Shown here piece by piece: positions 22,690-33,512 of a DNA stretch of 47,679 nucleotides. The notes under the pieces were generated by a model, which saw nothing but the letters and a program-made list of their open reading frames with translations, had not been told where the DNA came from and searched no databases. Each line of letters begins with the position of its first letter. Position 1 is the first letter of the stretch. The translations under genes were made by a program, and so were the position numbers. Origin of the DNA: Chara braunii (lineage: Eukaryota; Streptophyta; Charophyceae; Charales; Characeae); assembly GCA_003427395.1 (NCBI GenBank), contig BFEA01000444.1:1364039-1411717 (forward strand), read 5' to 3'.

Positions 22690-23495
22690 GGCGTAAAGTC
22701 AGGCCATCCAATCTTATGGAACATGCCTGACTCAGCCATCAAGTATACACGAACATGATGCACAATTACTTTTCTCTTCCTTTGGGCACATGACTAAGCC
22801 ATTCATCTTAGAAACAATGCTTAGTCGCCCTGAACTGTTTAACATCCAAGTAATGTATATCTCTCTTAACTTAGTGTTAAAAAGTTGAGCGCAGGACCGA
22901 GCCATTCATCTTAGAAACAAAGCTCAGTCTGTCCAAAGTTACCTTCAATTATATTCTTAGTCATACTCTCTTTAACTTATGATAAGTTATAGTCAGACCA
23001 CCCAATCTTATGGGACCCTGTCTGACTAGCCTGTTCTTAAGTAAGATAGTAACAAAAATATAGCCAAATTATAACCTTTTGGGTTCCAGTATGTGCGAGG
23101 CATTGGGCCAGACCATCCAATCTTATGGAACATATCTGGTCCTCTGCCAGATTCATTTCTCTCGGATCAGTTGTGCGTGGCATGAGTCCAAGGCCTTCCA
23201 ATCTTATGGAGCATGCCTCGCGCCCAACCAAAGTTACTCCCTGAGAACAAAAGCAGGAAGAGGCTGAGCCAACAGAAACTAATGAAACAGAGTAAAACCC
23301 AATTAAACAAGGTTACCAAGCCATCCAATCTTATGGAACATGCTTGGCTCCTAAAAGTCAATCACAGTCAAACCCTTGCAAATCAGAGCAATCAGACCAT
23401 CCAATCTTATGGAACTTGTCCGATTCTCAATGCAATTCGAAAAATAAAACACAACAGTCAGGCCATCCAATCTTATGGAACAATGCCTGACCCTT
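22690..23495 (-). ncRNA. Stem-loop array in D-left (nine units)
   Basis: Nine stem-loops with variable outer stems: 22697-22732, 22792-22826, 22895-22929, 22990-23028, 23107-23140, 23189-23220, 23316-23347, 23390-23425 and 23457-23491. On the D strand the loop is ATGTTCCATAAGATTGGATG in most. It holds an inner stem TCCA/TGGA (CCCA/TGGG in the 22990 unit; TTC/GAA in two others) capped by TAAGAT. Outer stems include GTCAGGC, GACTAAGC, TAGTCAGAC and CCAAGC with their complements. Four of five non-Watson-Crick outer pairs are G-U on the D strand and A-C on the other, favouring an RNA read in D orientation. The function is unknown and transcription is not shown. Confidence 0.6.
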
Positions 23496-23754
23496 TAAGA
23501 CCCTTCTAATCACAAACAAAACCACCTTTCTCCCAACCTTCCCCCTGATGCAATTCCCCTTTTGTTCACAATCTGCCTTCAGGCAATCAACAAAACTGAA
23601 ACTGAGACTGCAAAGGCATTCCCTTGCTCGGTCTGACTTATGTCCTGAAAGTCAAACTAAAGCCAAAGTAGGGGTACATGCAACACACTCAGCCAACTAT
23701 AGAAAGATGTACAGATAGGGGTTATACCTGAGTTTATAGAGGGGGAGGAATGGT

Positions 23755-23900
23755 AACCTCTGAGTTCCCTGCCTCCAGAACTCCTCATGAGTTCCGGCAG
23801 AGCTCCCGCAATCGGTGGGCTGACTCCCCACAGTCTTGATGCGGACCTACGGGTTGCAATCCCGCCTGCCGCCTTCCTCTCAGAACCAATAGACTAGACT
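23755..23900 (-). other. Conserved block with nested inverted repeats, D-left
   Basis: It matches 36455-36600 in D-right more closely than its surroundings do. On the D strand it contains CTCTGCC/GGCAGGG enclosing GAACTC/GAGTTC. In D-right the same pairs read CCCTGCC/GGCAGGG and GAGCTC/GAGTTC. Each change keeps pairing by using a G-U on the D strand, which suggests a structured RNA. Confidence 0.5.
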
Positions 23901-26900
23901 TAGAGTTAGGTGGGCAGAAGTAGATAGTTTTGAGACTCTCAGATACAAGGGGGGTGCTCTCAGACTCGCAAGGAGAGGGCCTTGGTATCTTGATTCGCCT
24001 GAGGGCCCGGCAACGGCGGCCAAACAATAGCAGCTTGGTCAACCGTAGTCAAATTGTCAGGCGTTGGCGTCTCTGGCTGTCCTCCAAACCACAACAATAC
24101 CTCCCTCCTCAAGCCTACTCGCTTCTCTAAGTCTCCGCACCTTTCCTTAGCCCAATTGCCGCCACCGAGCAGCCTGCAACAGTCAGCCACAATCAGCAAC
24201 AGTATGCAGTAGTATGCAGCGACCGACAGCAATATGCAGCGCCCCCCCCCCCTTCACAGCTTGACTGTTCACCGGGTCCTTCAATGCCTCCCCTCAGAAC
24301 AGCTGCTGCTACACTGCAGCCTTTAAACCAGGAAGGAGTTCTCAATCTCTCCGCCTTTGCGAGTAGCGCAACGAAATACAACAGCCATTCAAGTCTAGAC
24401 TGGAGGAGGCGACAGGTCAACTGTACGCAGATTGCCACTTGGATACGCCACTTGTAGCCTCGTCTTCCATCGGTTGTTCGTCCATACATGTCGCAAAACA
24501 CAGCCCGCAGCCACCATACTCCGCCATATATTGGGAATCCCGTCCTCACAGCAACTCAAACTAGCGACTCCCTACAGTAACAACTGAGTCGAAATCGAAC
24601 CACGTCCTCCATTCAACCTATAGGCAGATGCACAGCTAGCTCCGAGGCACCGGAACAGTCGACGCCGCAGCCCAACCTTCAACTCACCCCTTCACCTCGT
24701 TGTGGCCCACTGCTAGTCCTGACTTGATGGCACACGGCCTCCCGGCCCTGACCTCAAAGTACCAGCCGTGGCTCAGAAGGCACGGTCATGAACACTTCAT
24801 GGCAGGGCAACAACGACTGCAGGGGATAATAGGGCAAGCGGGGCCCGCAGGTCGGCGACCTGCTGAGCGGAGCACAAGGCACCAGCGATAAGGCAGCCAA
24901 CCCATTGAGCCAGGGAGTCGCTCCGACAACCATCCATCATCACTTGCAGGCAACACAGACATCTCGAGTCGAGCGACCCTCTGCTCCCTTCTCGCCTCCT
25001 TCAGTCCCCCGAGGAAAAGATTGTAGCCAACAACCGGGCAGGGCACATGGCATGCCTATGCCGAGGCAGGCAGCAGGGACCTGCAGCCATGGCCAGCTAT
25101 CCTGCAGGCAACCTCCAACTTGAGCTTGCGTGGGTACTCCTGCCGTACTCGCCCGACGAGACTTACAACGAGCCAACCAGCAGGTAAGCCTCCGACCCCA
25201 TTGCCGCCTGCCACAATTCCCGTAAGCAGGAAATGAAGATCGACCTCCGCTAGAACAACGGCACCTTCTACCTCACGGGTAGCCTCACGCTACTTCCACT
25301 GACAAGGTGGGCAAATCTGAATGGATCTTCCCCTAAACAAGACCAGGTTCACCCCCACTTGATAGTGACTGTAGCCTTTTACCCTTCGGCGCGGCTTCTT
25401 ACTCATGCAATCGGAGAAGTTACTCCGTATCCCGCCAATCTAACCACATGATCGGATTCGCCCTACCTCATAACCTCTAACTCGCATCTTCCTTCGCCTG
25501 CTTTCGATAAGAAACGAGCAGGCACACACGTTCAACTTCCCATTATAGCTACCCTCCGCGCAGCTCTATTTTCATCCAACTCTAATTCTACTAACCTATC
25601 ACTGAATCTAACCCCGCCATTCAAATCGCAGCTATCAAAACCCTTGGGAATGCCTCTTCCCTCACCTAAATCCATTCACAAACGAGCAAGATACACTCGT
25701 TTTCCCTTCTTCTTTCCTCACACCGCCATGCCTCCGCGCACAGCATTTTCGTCACAACTCCTTTCCTACTAACTCCCGTTCTAATCCGATCCTACCATCC
25801 GACTCGCCCTCCTTCCAAACCCCAATTTTGACTTATCCATTGTCTGATTCTATCAACGATCTCACGCGCCCCCTCCTTTCTGCTGCGCCCCGCTTGCCTT
25901 TTCACCATCTTTATTTCTGTCGAACGTACCTGGCGCTAAACCCCGTCCAGGTTCACTTGCTTTAGCATTCCGACAGCGCCCCGTTGTGGTCTGTCCGTCG
26001 GCCCCCCCCCTCTCTCTTCGCCTGCACCCACCTCACTCACTACCATCTTCGCTCCCTCGCGCCGCGTGCACCCTGCGCACCTTCCTGTCTTGGTTCATCT
26101 CGTCTTCCTCGTCTCCCAGTTCGAACTAGCATAGCCGGTACCTCGCCCAACCCCACCTCACGTTCCCACCACAATCCGTCCGACAGCTTGGTCCGCCCCG
26201 GAGGGCAGATTTTGAAGGAAAACTTCCTTTCGGGAAGGGGAAATCGGTTCAATCACTGATTCGATCAGCCCCTCGCGCCTATGCTCAAACCCAACAGGCG
26301 GTACGTACGATAGCAACGCCGCGGCCTCTGCCTCAGTATCCTCGAGTCTTCCTCTCCCTGGCATACTGCGTGCGGACCCGACTCTTTTTCCCGACTAGGT
26401 TCAGATCGGCCACGCCTCCCCCTTCCCGTTTCATATTGCTCCAATTCCTTTGCTGGCCTGTATTTCCCTAGTCTCCTTGGCCCGCGATACTCACTGCCTC
26501 CGGCCTGCAGCACCGACGCTAACTATAGTCACTCTATGGAAACTTCGGAGGGACCGAGCTACTAGGCAACGTGGTAAGTATTTTCGGCCCTACACCCAAA
26601 CTTTGACCTACGAGCCTTACTGCAATACCACCCCCGGTCCGCAGCAGTAGCGCCTCGGATCTCTTCATGGCGTCCTCGTCGGACAGCCAATGCAGAGTCA
26701 AGGGCATGAAGCTGGTCGTAAGGCCCAAGCGTGGGCCTAGTGCTGACCCTAGGGGCGGTAGCGAGGCCTCTGCAGTCCGCGGTGCTCATTGAGGCAGCGG
26801 CCCCTCGCCCCACTGTGCCCATCCTACTACCCCTCGGATCCGGTTCACCATCCTTCCGGGTCGCAGCGGGCATACTCACGCTTAAGCCTCCCTCGGTCAA

Positions 26901-27735
26901 CCGGCGGTGCCAAGGACTTCTACCGGCATCTAGAACCCCTAGAAGTCCGAGCGGGCTCGTGAAAAGGAAGCGCGTACTCAAGGTCCTTGACTCCCGTGAC
27001 GGCCGCTAAGTCCGGCGTCGTGTCTAAATCAAGCACTGCTGACGCATAAAAATTAATAATGATACTAAATTAATAAAATATCTAAACTTTTAACCGCCAA
27101 AATACGACGAACGGGGGAGGGAAACTGCTAATACCGTTCCAGCTTAGCCGATCGCAAAACTAAGGGAGGTAGCCCCACCGGGCCCTCCACAGTATTCCAA
27201 TATTCTTGCGCCGTCGCCGCTCGGCCTCGATCCTTGAATCTCCATAACGAAAATCTGTCGTCCTAACCGCCAGCGCTAGGCCAAGGTTGGGTCTAATATT
27301 AATGGAAACAAAAATACGCGACCACTACGCTACGCGTGGATCTACCCAAACCGTTTCAGCCCCACACATCGGCCTACCAGCCGAGCTCCCGATCGTCCAC
27401 CTTCCGCGCCCAGCGCGCGACTATACAGAACCATGCTACTGTCGACGTCACGCCCTCTGTACGTACGCATAGATCTCAGGTGGCACATCAGTCAATGGGA
27501 CATAATCTTTTTAACCCTAGTTTAATCAGAAATAAAAATCCGGTCAGCGACCAACGCCGACCTCCACAATCATGATCAAAAGGAAAAAAGATCACGCGCG
27601 CCTCAAATCAGCGCACCACACACTCTTTACTCTTAGTCAACCATCCAGTCAACGTAATCAACAGACACAGCCGCGACTCGCGCGGTATACCTCATCTTCA
27701 AACCAAACTTATTTCTGTCATTTGCAAAAACCAGG
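23900..27735 (-). other. D-left GC-rich leader, no gene recognised
   Basis: Homologous in order to 32845-36455 of D-right but much diverged. Recognisable shared landmarks lie at 24010-24060, 25320-25340 (AGGGGAAGATCCATTCA on the D strand), 25500-25690 (short hairpins) and 26940-27010. No ORF is conserved between the copies. A C-homopolymer lies at about 24241-24253. Confidence 0.45.
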
Positions 27736-27761
27736 GCGGATACCCTTGTAAGGGTATTCGC
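27736..27761. repeat. 26-bp subterminal palindrome, D-left
   Basis: GCGGATACCCTT and AAGGGTATTCGC around a 2-base centre, seven bases inside the element end. The same palindrome is at 32817-32842 in D-right, seven bases inside its end. Confidence 0.8.
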
Positions 27762-27768
27762 GCCAACA

Positions 27769-28060
27769 CCGCACCTCCTACGGCTCCTTCTTCCGCTGCT
27801 CCCGCTTCTCCTCCGCCAAACAACGTGACAAAGATCCCGCCAGAAAGAAAAAGAAGAAAAAAGGCTCCCGCTCCTTCTCCAACTCCTCTTCCCGCTCCTC
27901 CTCCCTCTCCTCCCCCTCCTCCTCCCGCTCCTTCTCCTGCTGCTCCTGCTCCTCTCGCTCCTCCTGCTCCTCCCGCTCCTCCCGCTCCTCCTCCCTCTTC
28001 TCCTCCCACTCCTCCGCCAAACATGCTCCTCCTCCAAACAACGTGACAAAGATCCTACCT
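27769..28060 (+). repeat. CT-rich tandem repeat, right part (with CCGC duplication)
   Basis: Continues the repeat interrupted at 20322. It begins with the candidate duplication CCGC (27769-27772) and has the core CCAAACAACGTGACAAAGATC at about 27816 and again at 28035. AAAGAAAAAAGGCTCC follows the first core, as at about 20010. Confidence 0.75.
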
Positions 28061-28254
28061 GTCGGACCTAGGCCCCCGCTTCGCACCACCGCCGGTTGCA
28101 GCCGAGTTTTGGTTCGGCCTGGCCTGTGGGCCAGTCGGTTTGGGCCGACACGTTCCCAACACAGGAATCGGGGTCTCGCGTGGGACGGTCATGCAAGACC
28201 CGCTCCTTGCTTTATGAGCATTGGAGATTATTAAGGCACATATGAATTAAACCA

Positions 28255-28530
28255 CCAGTACATCCTAAAGTCGTGTCGGTAAACAAGCTGCAACTTTAGG
28301 AAATGTACGGGCCACTACAGAAGCGCCCAAAATTCATCCGACTAGAAACGGTTCTCCTTTTTTTTTCCATGGTCGATAGCTGGGCCAAGTACCAGTACTT
28401 CCTAAAGTTGTGCCCGTAAACAAACACTGACTTTAGGAAACGTACGGGCCACTACGGAAGCGCTCAAATTCATCTGACTAGAAATGTTTCTACTCTATTT
28501 TTTTCAGCGACCGATAGCTGGGCCAAGTAC
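28255..28530 (+). repeat. 137-bp tandem repeat, two diverged copies
   Basis: TCCTAAAG recurs at 28263 and 28400. Each copy holds an inverted repeat (CCTAAAGT with ACTTTAGG in the first), then GTACGGGCCACTAC and GATAGCTGGGCCAAGTAC. A GGAGCTTCGCTCC hairpin lies just after, near 28540. The flanks 28061-28254 and 28531-28820 show no gene. Confidence 0.8.
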
Positions 28531-28820
28531 TAGTGGCTTAAGGAGCTTCGCTCCATCTTACCCCCGGCCCCCCTCCTTCGGGGGCAGCCAGCATCGGCTT
28601 CCCTAGGAGCGTAGACACCATAGCCGGGAGACACACAATGGTACCCAGTCGCTACGGTATCTGTTCCCTCGTTCTCTGCCAGTTGCTACGGCTTCCCTAA
28701 GAGTGCTGCTACTTTGGCCATATCTCATTTTCAGAATAATTATTGGAAAAATCTGAAAAAGCTGAGGAACATAGATGGGCAATGATTGCTCCAATATAAA
28801 ATAAATCAAAATGAAACCAA

Positions 28821-28979
28821 AATTTCTTCAGGGCAAAGAAAAATGATGGTGGTTCTCCCTGATGCTACCGGTGGGCTCCCAATGTTTGGCTAATTGGGGC
28901 AGGCTCGAAATTTAGGGCTGCGGTATAGTGAAAGTTCCCGCGTCCGTGTTCACAACCCAAAAGGCTGCTGTGAAAGGGG

Positions 28980-29019
<40 letters not shown>

Positions 29020-29183
29020 ATATTTCTTCAGGGCAAAGAGAACTGATGGCGGTTCTCCCTGATGCTACCAGTAGGCTCCCAATGTTTTGGGTAATTGGGG
29101 CAGGCTCGGAATTCAGGGCTGCAGTGTAGTGAAAGTTCCCGTGTGTTCCTGTTCACAACCCAAAGGCTGCTGTGAAAGGGGAC

Positions 29184-29227
<44 letters not shown>
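28821..29227 (+). repeat. 200-bp tandem repeat ending in CT/CA microsatellite
   Basis: Two copies (28821-29020 and 29021-29227) about 10 percent different, each ending in a (CT)n run; the second passes into (CA)n. Because the copies differ they are real, not an assembly loop. Confidence 0.85.
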
Positions 29228-29259
29228 TGTCTCTTATACACATCTAGATGTGTATAAGA

Positions 29260-29264
<5 letters not shown>
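29228..29264. other. Nextera mate-pair junction adapter (artefact)
   Basis: TGTCTCTTATACACATCT and its reverse complement, lacking only the first C of the full 38-bp adapter, inserted inside a (CA)n microsatellite. Confidence 0.97.

Positions 29265-29329
<65 letters not shown>
29265..29329 (+). repeat. (CA)n microsatellite
   Basis: About 32 perfect CA dinucleotides directly after the adapter. Its length is not reliable because the adapter marks a collapsed or looped assembly. Confidence 0.9.
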
Positions 29330-29331
<2 letters not shown>

Positions 29332-29954
29332 GAAAGGAAAAAAACAAAAAGAAACATATGCCCTTAGGGCTGCATTCACGACCCCGCCGTAGACAATCCG
29401 ACCGAGTAGGCGGTCCAGTCGAATCTGCCCACAAGCTGCATCAAGTACAAGCGCACAGGGCCTTGTGAAAATTTGAAGAGAGGTGGACAGGCCTACGGCT
29501 GGGCAATCAGTTGGGGCTTCAAATTTTTACAAGAACCTGCGTGCCTTTTCACCTTTTTGGAGGGCCGTGGCCAACTACTGGTCCTCTCCCCAACATCAAA
29601 GCCCCCCCCCGCCTTGAAAAGCTGTGCAAAAAATGCAAATACCTTCCCACGACTCCGCAAAATGGGCCTAAACGAATGGCCCGTATAACGAACGAATACA
29701 GACTGCAAAGTATACCGCAGCCTTAGGGCTGCGAATTGTAATAGAAAAAATGTGCCGGCCGTCTTCCTCCCGCCCCGGCGTCTGCGAAACCCGGTTGGCC
29801 ACTTTGAGCTTCCTCCTCGAACACCTCCCTTGGGCTTTCCCCTAAAGCCCTCTGTTGCTAAAACGTGCTGACCGTTGTCCGCAATGAATGGCATTTGAGG
29901 AACTCATGAAGTCACCTAGAAAAAAGAGACAGACAGAAACCTGATTATGACACC
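29330..29954. other. Spacer before the possible host gene
   Basis: Mixed-composition DNA. A perfect inverted repeat GCAGCCTTAGGGCTGC at about 29719 and short homopolymers are the only structure seen. It may contain an upstream exon that cannot be predicted by eye. Confidence 0.35.
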
Positions 29955-30921
29955 ATGAAGATCGTGAAGACAGGGCTTATCCACACAACCAGCGAACGAC
30001 AAGGATACGCCATCTCACATGCAAACCTGAGTTCGCCGGGTGAGGCAGAAATCTTCCAGAAGCTGGAGGTCCAGTGGATGGAGGGAAGGCCATATGAAAC
30101 CACCGTTTTATCAATGCACTGGGCCAAAGTAGACGGGAAGTGAGTAAGAGTGGCGAGCTGGGTGGTGTGGGAAAGTGAAAGCGGCGGGTTGTGGAAGAGA
30201 GGTACGGGTTCTCCTTGTGTTCAAAGGAGTAGGTGATCAAGTGTATGGAAGCAACAGATGCTGGGAGCTTTCTCCTTCCTTCACGACCTGTATTTATAAT
30301 GAGGAACGACTGCTTGCATACGTCTATTTATCTAGTAGAGCCCAAAATTAGGACTCTCTCTCTCTCTCTGTCTCCGTCCCTCCCCCTTCTCCCCCCCCGA
30401 CAGAGCACACACATATGCGTGTTAGATGCATGATCTCAACCGATTGCAGGGCGTCTAACAACTATCCTTGGCAAATGTCTGATAAGGCGAATAACTTGCC
30501 GAAGCCCCCCAGTTACCCAACCGAATTAGTGGCCTGGTACGACAAAGTCTTGATTGTCAACTCGTATGACGTAGGTATTGTTTTCATCTCTTTCCAGATC
30601 GCCTCCTCCCTTGTCTTACGACCACTCCTGTTCGTCTTCCTATGCTGCTCTCTGGCTCCCTTCCCCTTTGTTTCTGTGCCCCTCCCTTCCCTCCCCCCCC
30701 CGCCCTCCACTACCTCCCCTCCCTCCCCCAAACCTCCCGTCCTCCCTCACCTCATCCACATTTTCCTCTACGCTTCGTCTTGCCCCCCCGCTTGTTGGGC
30801 ATCAAAAGCTCACTTGCACACATCAAATCCCTTACTACAGTATCGGGCAGAGCCGTTTTTTTCTTTTAACCTCATTCTCGCGGAGATCGAATGGGGCGAA
30901 GAACCAATCAATCCTCCATAA
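29955..30921 (+). CDS. Possible three-exon host gene, product unknown
   Basis: Exons 29955-30139, 30450-30570 and 30841-30921 join in phase to 128 residues. Intron 1 has donor GTGAGT and acceptor TTGCAG; intron 2 has donor GTAGGT and acceptor CTACAG after a pyrimidine-rich stretch. The first intron splits a Lys codon and the second lies between codons. The exon protein has a balanced composition, unlike the surrounding repeats ('RQGYAISHANLSSPGEAEIF', 'PTELVAWYDKVLIVNS'), and ends 'EWGEEPINPP'. I do not recognise a family. The coding frame is also open upstream of ATG 29955 to about 29937, so this may be the 3' end of a longer gene. The splice sites are predicted, not shown. Confidence 0.35.
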
Positions 30922-31315
30922 GGCCACACATCGCAACTGTGCGGAACTCAATTCGAGTGACTTCAATCTCGATCTCAAATCCACCCCGGGCCTGGGTTAG
31001 CTCCTCAACTGAACTGGAAACGCCTCAGACAGAGTCTGGATTTTTTAAAACCTCGTAATGCTAATGAGCAAAAACTGTCATCCAAGATGCCGTGTGACAA
31101 CCTCAAGACCTATCCAAACTCCATTGGTTGGAAGTTATTACTATACAGTAACTCGACAACTCAATTCAAAACTCGATTGGGGTAAACTGTAGTCAGTTTG
31201 CTCCCAGCTCATAAAAGTTGGACTGGACTCAACTGATCTCGATCAGCTGCCCGCAACTCAACTCAAGTTAGGCGAGTCGCTTACAATATAACTTGTTATG
31301 AGACAGTGTGAAATG
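30922..31315. other. Spacer with repeated AACTCAATTC-like motifs
   Basis: Several loose copies of AACTCAA and related words; no gene, and no clear period. Confidence 0.3.
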
Positions 31316-31396
31316 GTTTCACCCAATTGACCCGACATTGACCGTTTCACCCAGTTGACCCGACATTGACCGTTTCACCCAGTTGACCCGACATTG
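31316..31396 (+). repeat. 28-bp tandem repeat, three copies
   Basis: GTTTCACCCARTTGACCCG starts at 31316, 31344 and 31372, an exact period of 28 with almost no differences. Confidence 0.92.
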
Positions 31397-31399
31397 CAG

Positions 31400-31600
31400 A
31401 CACAGAGATTCGATCCCTAGACCTGTGCCCTAACCCTGTACATTGAACCTGTGTGCTGAGTGAGATTCCATCCCTAGACCTATCCTGTACTTGTACATAG
31501 ACCCAGTGACCTGAGTAGGATTCGATCCCTAGACCTGCTCTACGTCCTAGGCTAGTCTGTAGGTCGGACAGTAGGACTTGATCTCTAGGTCTGTAGTTTA
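31400..31600 (+). repeat. About 56-bp degenerate tandem repeat, four copies
   Basis: GATTCGATCCCTAG-like words at 31407, 31464, 31519 and 31575 (the last decayed), with GACCTG following. The word resembles a tRNA B box, but no tRNA cloverleaf surrounds it. Confidence 0.7.
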
Positions 31601-32339
31601 GAAGTTGAGTCTGTTACCGGTAGGCTTAGTAAAGTCTGTTCTAGAAGTCTCTAACTGAGTCTGTTGTAGGTCTTGTGACGAGTTGAAGGTTGAGGGAAAG
31701 CCGAGGGAGAGGAGAGAGAGAGGGAGAGATTGAGAGCACACACACACACACACTCACTCACTCGACATGACTGAGGGTCGGACGCAAACACAGTGGCAAG
31801 GGCACAAAGTCGAAGTCTTGGATTCCGAATGCCGAAACAGCAAGTCACACTGAGTACGAGTACAACAGCTGAAAACTGGTACACGATACTGGTCCCCGTA
31901 CTGTACGGGAAGCCGGTATAAGTACCGGTGACACGTACGGTACCAGGGGCATTTCCGCAAAAGCCCCGAGGGCAGAACTGAAAAATGCGGTATTTTAAAG
32001 TGGCGCCCGAATTGCAGCATGGCGCCAATTGTTCAAAATCCGACGGTACCAAAGGAGGGGTTTGGAAAAAAGGGTGCCAGGCTGAAAACGGGACGCAGCA
32101 GAAACAACAAAAAGATAGACCAGGGATCGAGCCGTGGCAGAGTCCGTAACACTATCCCCTCCCTCTGAAAGGCAACGTCCTGGCTGCCAAAAAGCCAAGG
32201 AAACAAAAGGAGCCGTGAAGGACGGGACGGGGCCGATCAGTGGTCGGAGAAGGAGAAGGGGAGTGATGCAAGTCATAGGGTATTCTGTCTGGTGTTCTGC
32301 ACAGGTGAAGGTAGGATGTAACTGAGTGGGTCTATAGGG
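31601..32339. other. Spacer, no gene seen
   Basis: Contains a (GA)n-like stretch and a (CA)n run near 31735-31755, then inverted words around GTACGG and ACCGGT (31870-31950). Antisense frames of 88-133 residues exist but show no motif or codon signal. Confidence 0.3.
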
Positions 32340-32600
32340 GAGGCTAAGCAATGTTCAGGGAACAGGGGATTTCTATTGATGTTCTACTGGGTAGGGGAAA
32401 CGATGTTAAGGAAAACAGGGGATTTCTATTGATGTTCTAGTGGGTAAGGGAAACAATGGTCAGGGTAACAAGGAATTTCTATTGATGTTCTAGTGGGTAA
32501 GGGAAACAATGGTAAGGGGAACAGGGAATTTCTATTGATGTTCTAATGGGTAAGGGAAACAATGGTCAGGGAAACAGGGATCTGCTAATGATGTTCTGCA
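32340..32600 (+). repeat. 53-bp minisatellite, about five copies
   Basis: TTTCTATTGATGTTCTAGTG recurs at 32370, 32423, 32476 and 32529 (exact period 53), with a decayed unit near 32582. Two more units appear at 47576-47679 after an adapter. 32601-32805 is unremarkable spacer. Confidence 0.93.
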
Positions 32601-32816
32601 GGGTTGTCAAAGTTAGGAAAATAAAGTAAAATGAATGTTTGTTCAGGAGGCAAGGGCTGGTGTGCCCGAAGGAGTCGGAAGCAAAATCTCATGTAGGAAC
32701 AAAGTGTCCAAGTGTCTTGAAGGAGATCTGTTGCGGTCTTGATCAGGTCTTGGAGTAGGTGGTAGAAGCGGTCTTCAGCGGCTGCGACAGGTAGAAGTCC
32801 AAGAAGCGTTGTCGGT

Positions 32817-32842
32817 GCGAATACCCTTACAAGGGTATCCGC
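32817..32842. repeat. 26-bp subterminal palindrome, D-right
   Basis: GCGAATACCCTT and AAGGGTATCCGC around a 2-base centre, seven bases inside the D-right end. It is conserved with D-left, including the single mismatched pair, and is a candidate recognition site. Confidence 0.8.
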
Positions 32843-33457
32843 TCTGATTTTTGCAAGCGATAGGAAATAAGTTTGGTTTATAAGTCTAGGTATACCGCCC
32901 GAGGCGAGGCTGTGTCTGTGGTTTACGGTGATTGAATGGTTGACTAGAGTAGAGAGTGTGTGGGCGCACAGACTTAAGGCGCGTGTGATTTCCTTTGTTT
33001 TTGATGATGTGGAAACCGGCGTTGATCGCCGACCAAATTTTTATTTTTGATTAAATTAGGGTTAAAAATATTTTTTCTCGAGATTGATGTGCTTGCGTGT
33101 GACTTGTGCGTACGTACGGAGGACGACATCGACAAAATGCAACTTTGGAACGTTCCGATAGATCCGCGGGTCGCACAGTACCCGCTTCTATAGGTGTCCG
33201 CTAGTACTAGGCTCAACCTTGGACCTAGCACTATTGGTTACAATGTACGACTTTTATTTGGGAGATTCAGGGATCGAGACCGAGCGGCGATGACGCATGA
33301 GTATCAGAATAGCGCGAAGGGATCGAGGGATTGAGGGCCCGGCGGGGCTATCCCCCTTGGTTTTGCCGTCGGCAGCGTCAGAGCAGTACTAGTGGGTTCT
33401 TTTTCCTCGATCTGTCATATTCTGACGATTAAAATTTTCTAAATATTTCTTTACTGT

Positions 33458-33512
33458 GGCTCTTAGTCAATAGTTCTGTGACAATATATATATATATATA
33501 TATATATTTTTC
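33458..33512 (+). mobile_element. Possible minimal 3'-end fragment of the inserted retroelement, with (TA)n tail
   Basis: CTCTTAGTCAATAGTTCTGTG followed by ACAATATA and a (TA)n run matches the last bases of the retroelement insertion (about 42389-42420) almost exactly. The corresponding place in D-left lacks it. This fits a nearly completely 5'-truncated copy ending in a TA tail. Confidence 0.4.

Larger units (their letters stand above)
20323..27768 (-). mobile_element. Element D-left: shorter inverted copy of a large unclassified element
   Basis: The reverse complement of this segment aligns along its whole length with 32810-43576, in the same order of landmarks: 5' palindrome, GC-rich leader, conserved block with nested stems, stem-loop array, 122-bp tandem repeats, 3' conserved region. 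Divergence is highest in the leader. It begins TGTCGAG and ends CCAACA on the plus strand and sits inside a CT-rich repeat with CCGC on both sides. It lacks about 3.5 kb present in D-right at the position of 21480. It has no convincing ORF. TG...CA ends with short duplications fit an LTR (a giant solo LTR) or a short-TIR element; neither is proved. Confidence 0.75.

Noticed and set aside
22690-23495. CRISPR-like spacing of the repeated CCAATCTTATGGAAC word
   Set aside because: The word is the loop of imperfectly spaced hairpins in a eukaryotic transposon; there are no cas genes and spacing is irregular.
31998-32010. TGGCGCCCGAA, like a lysine-tRNA primer-binding site
   Set aside because: No LTR ends before it and no gag after it; probably chance.
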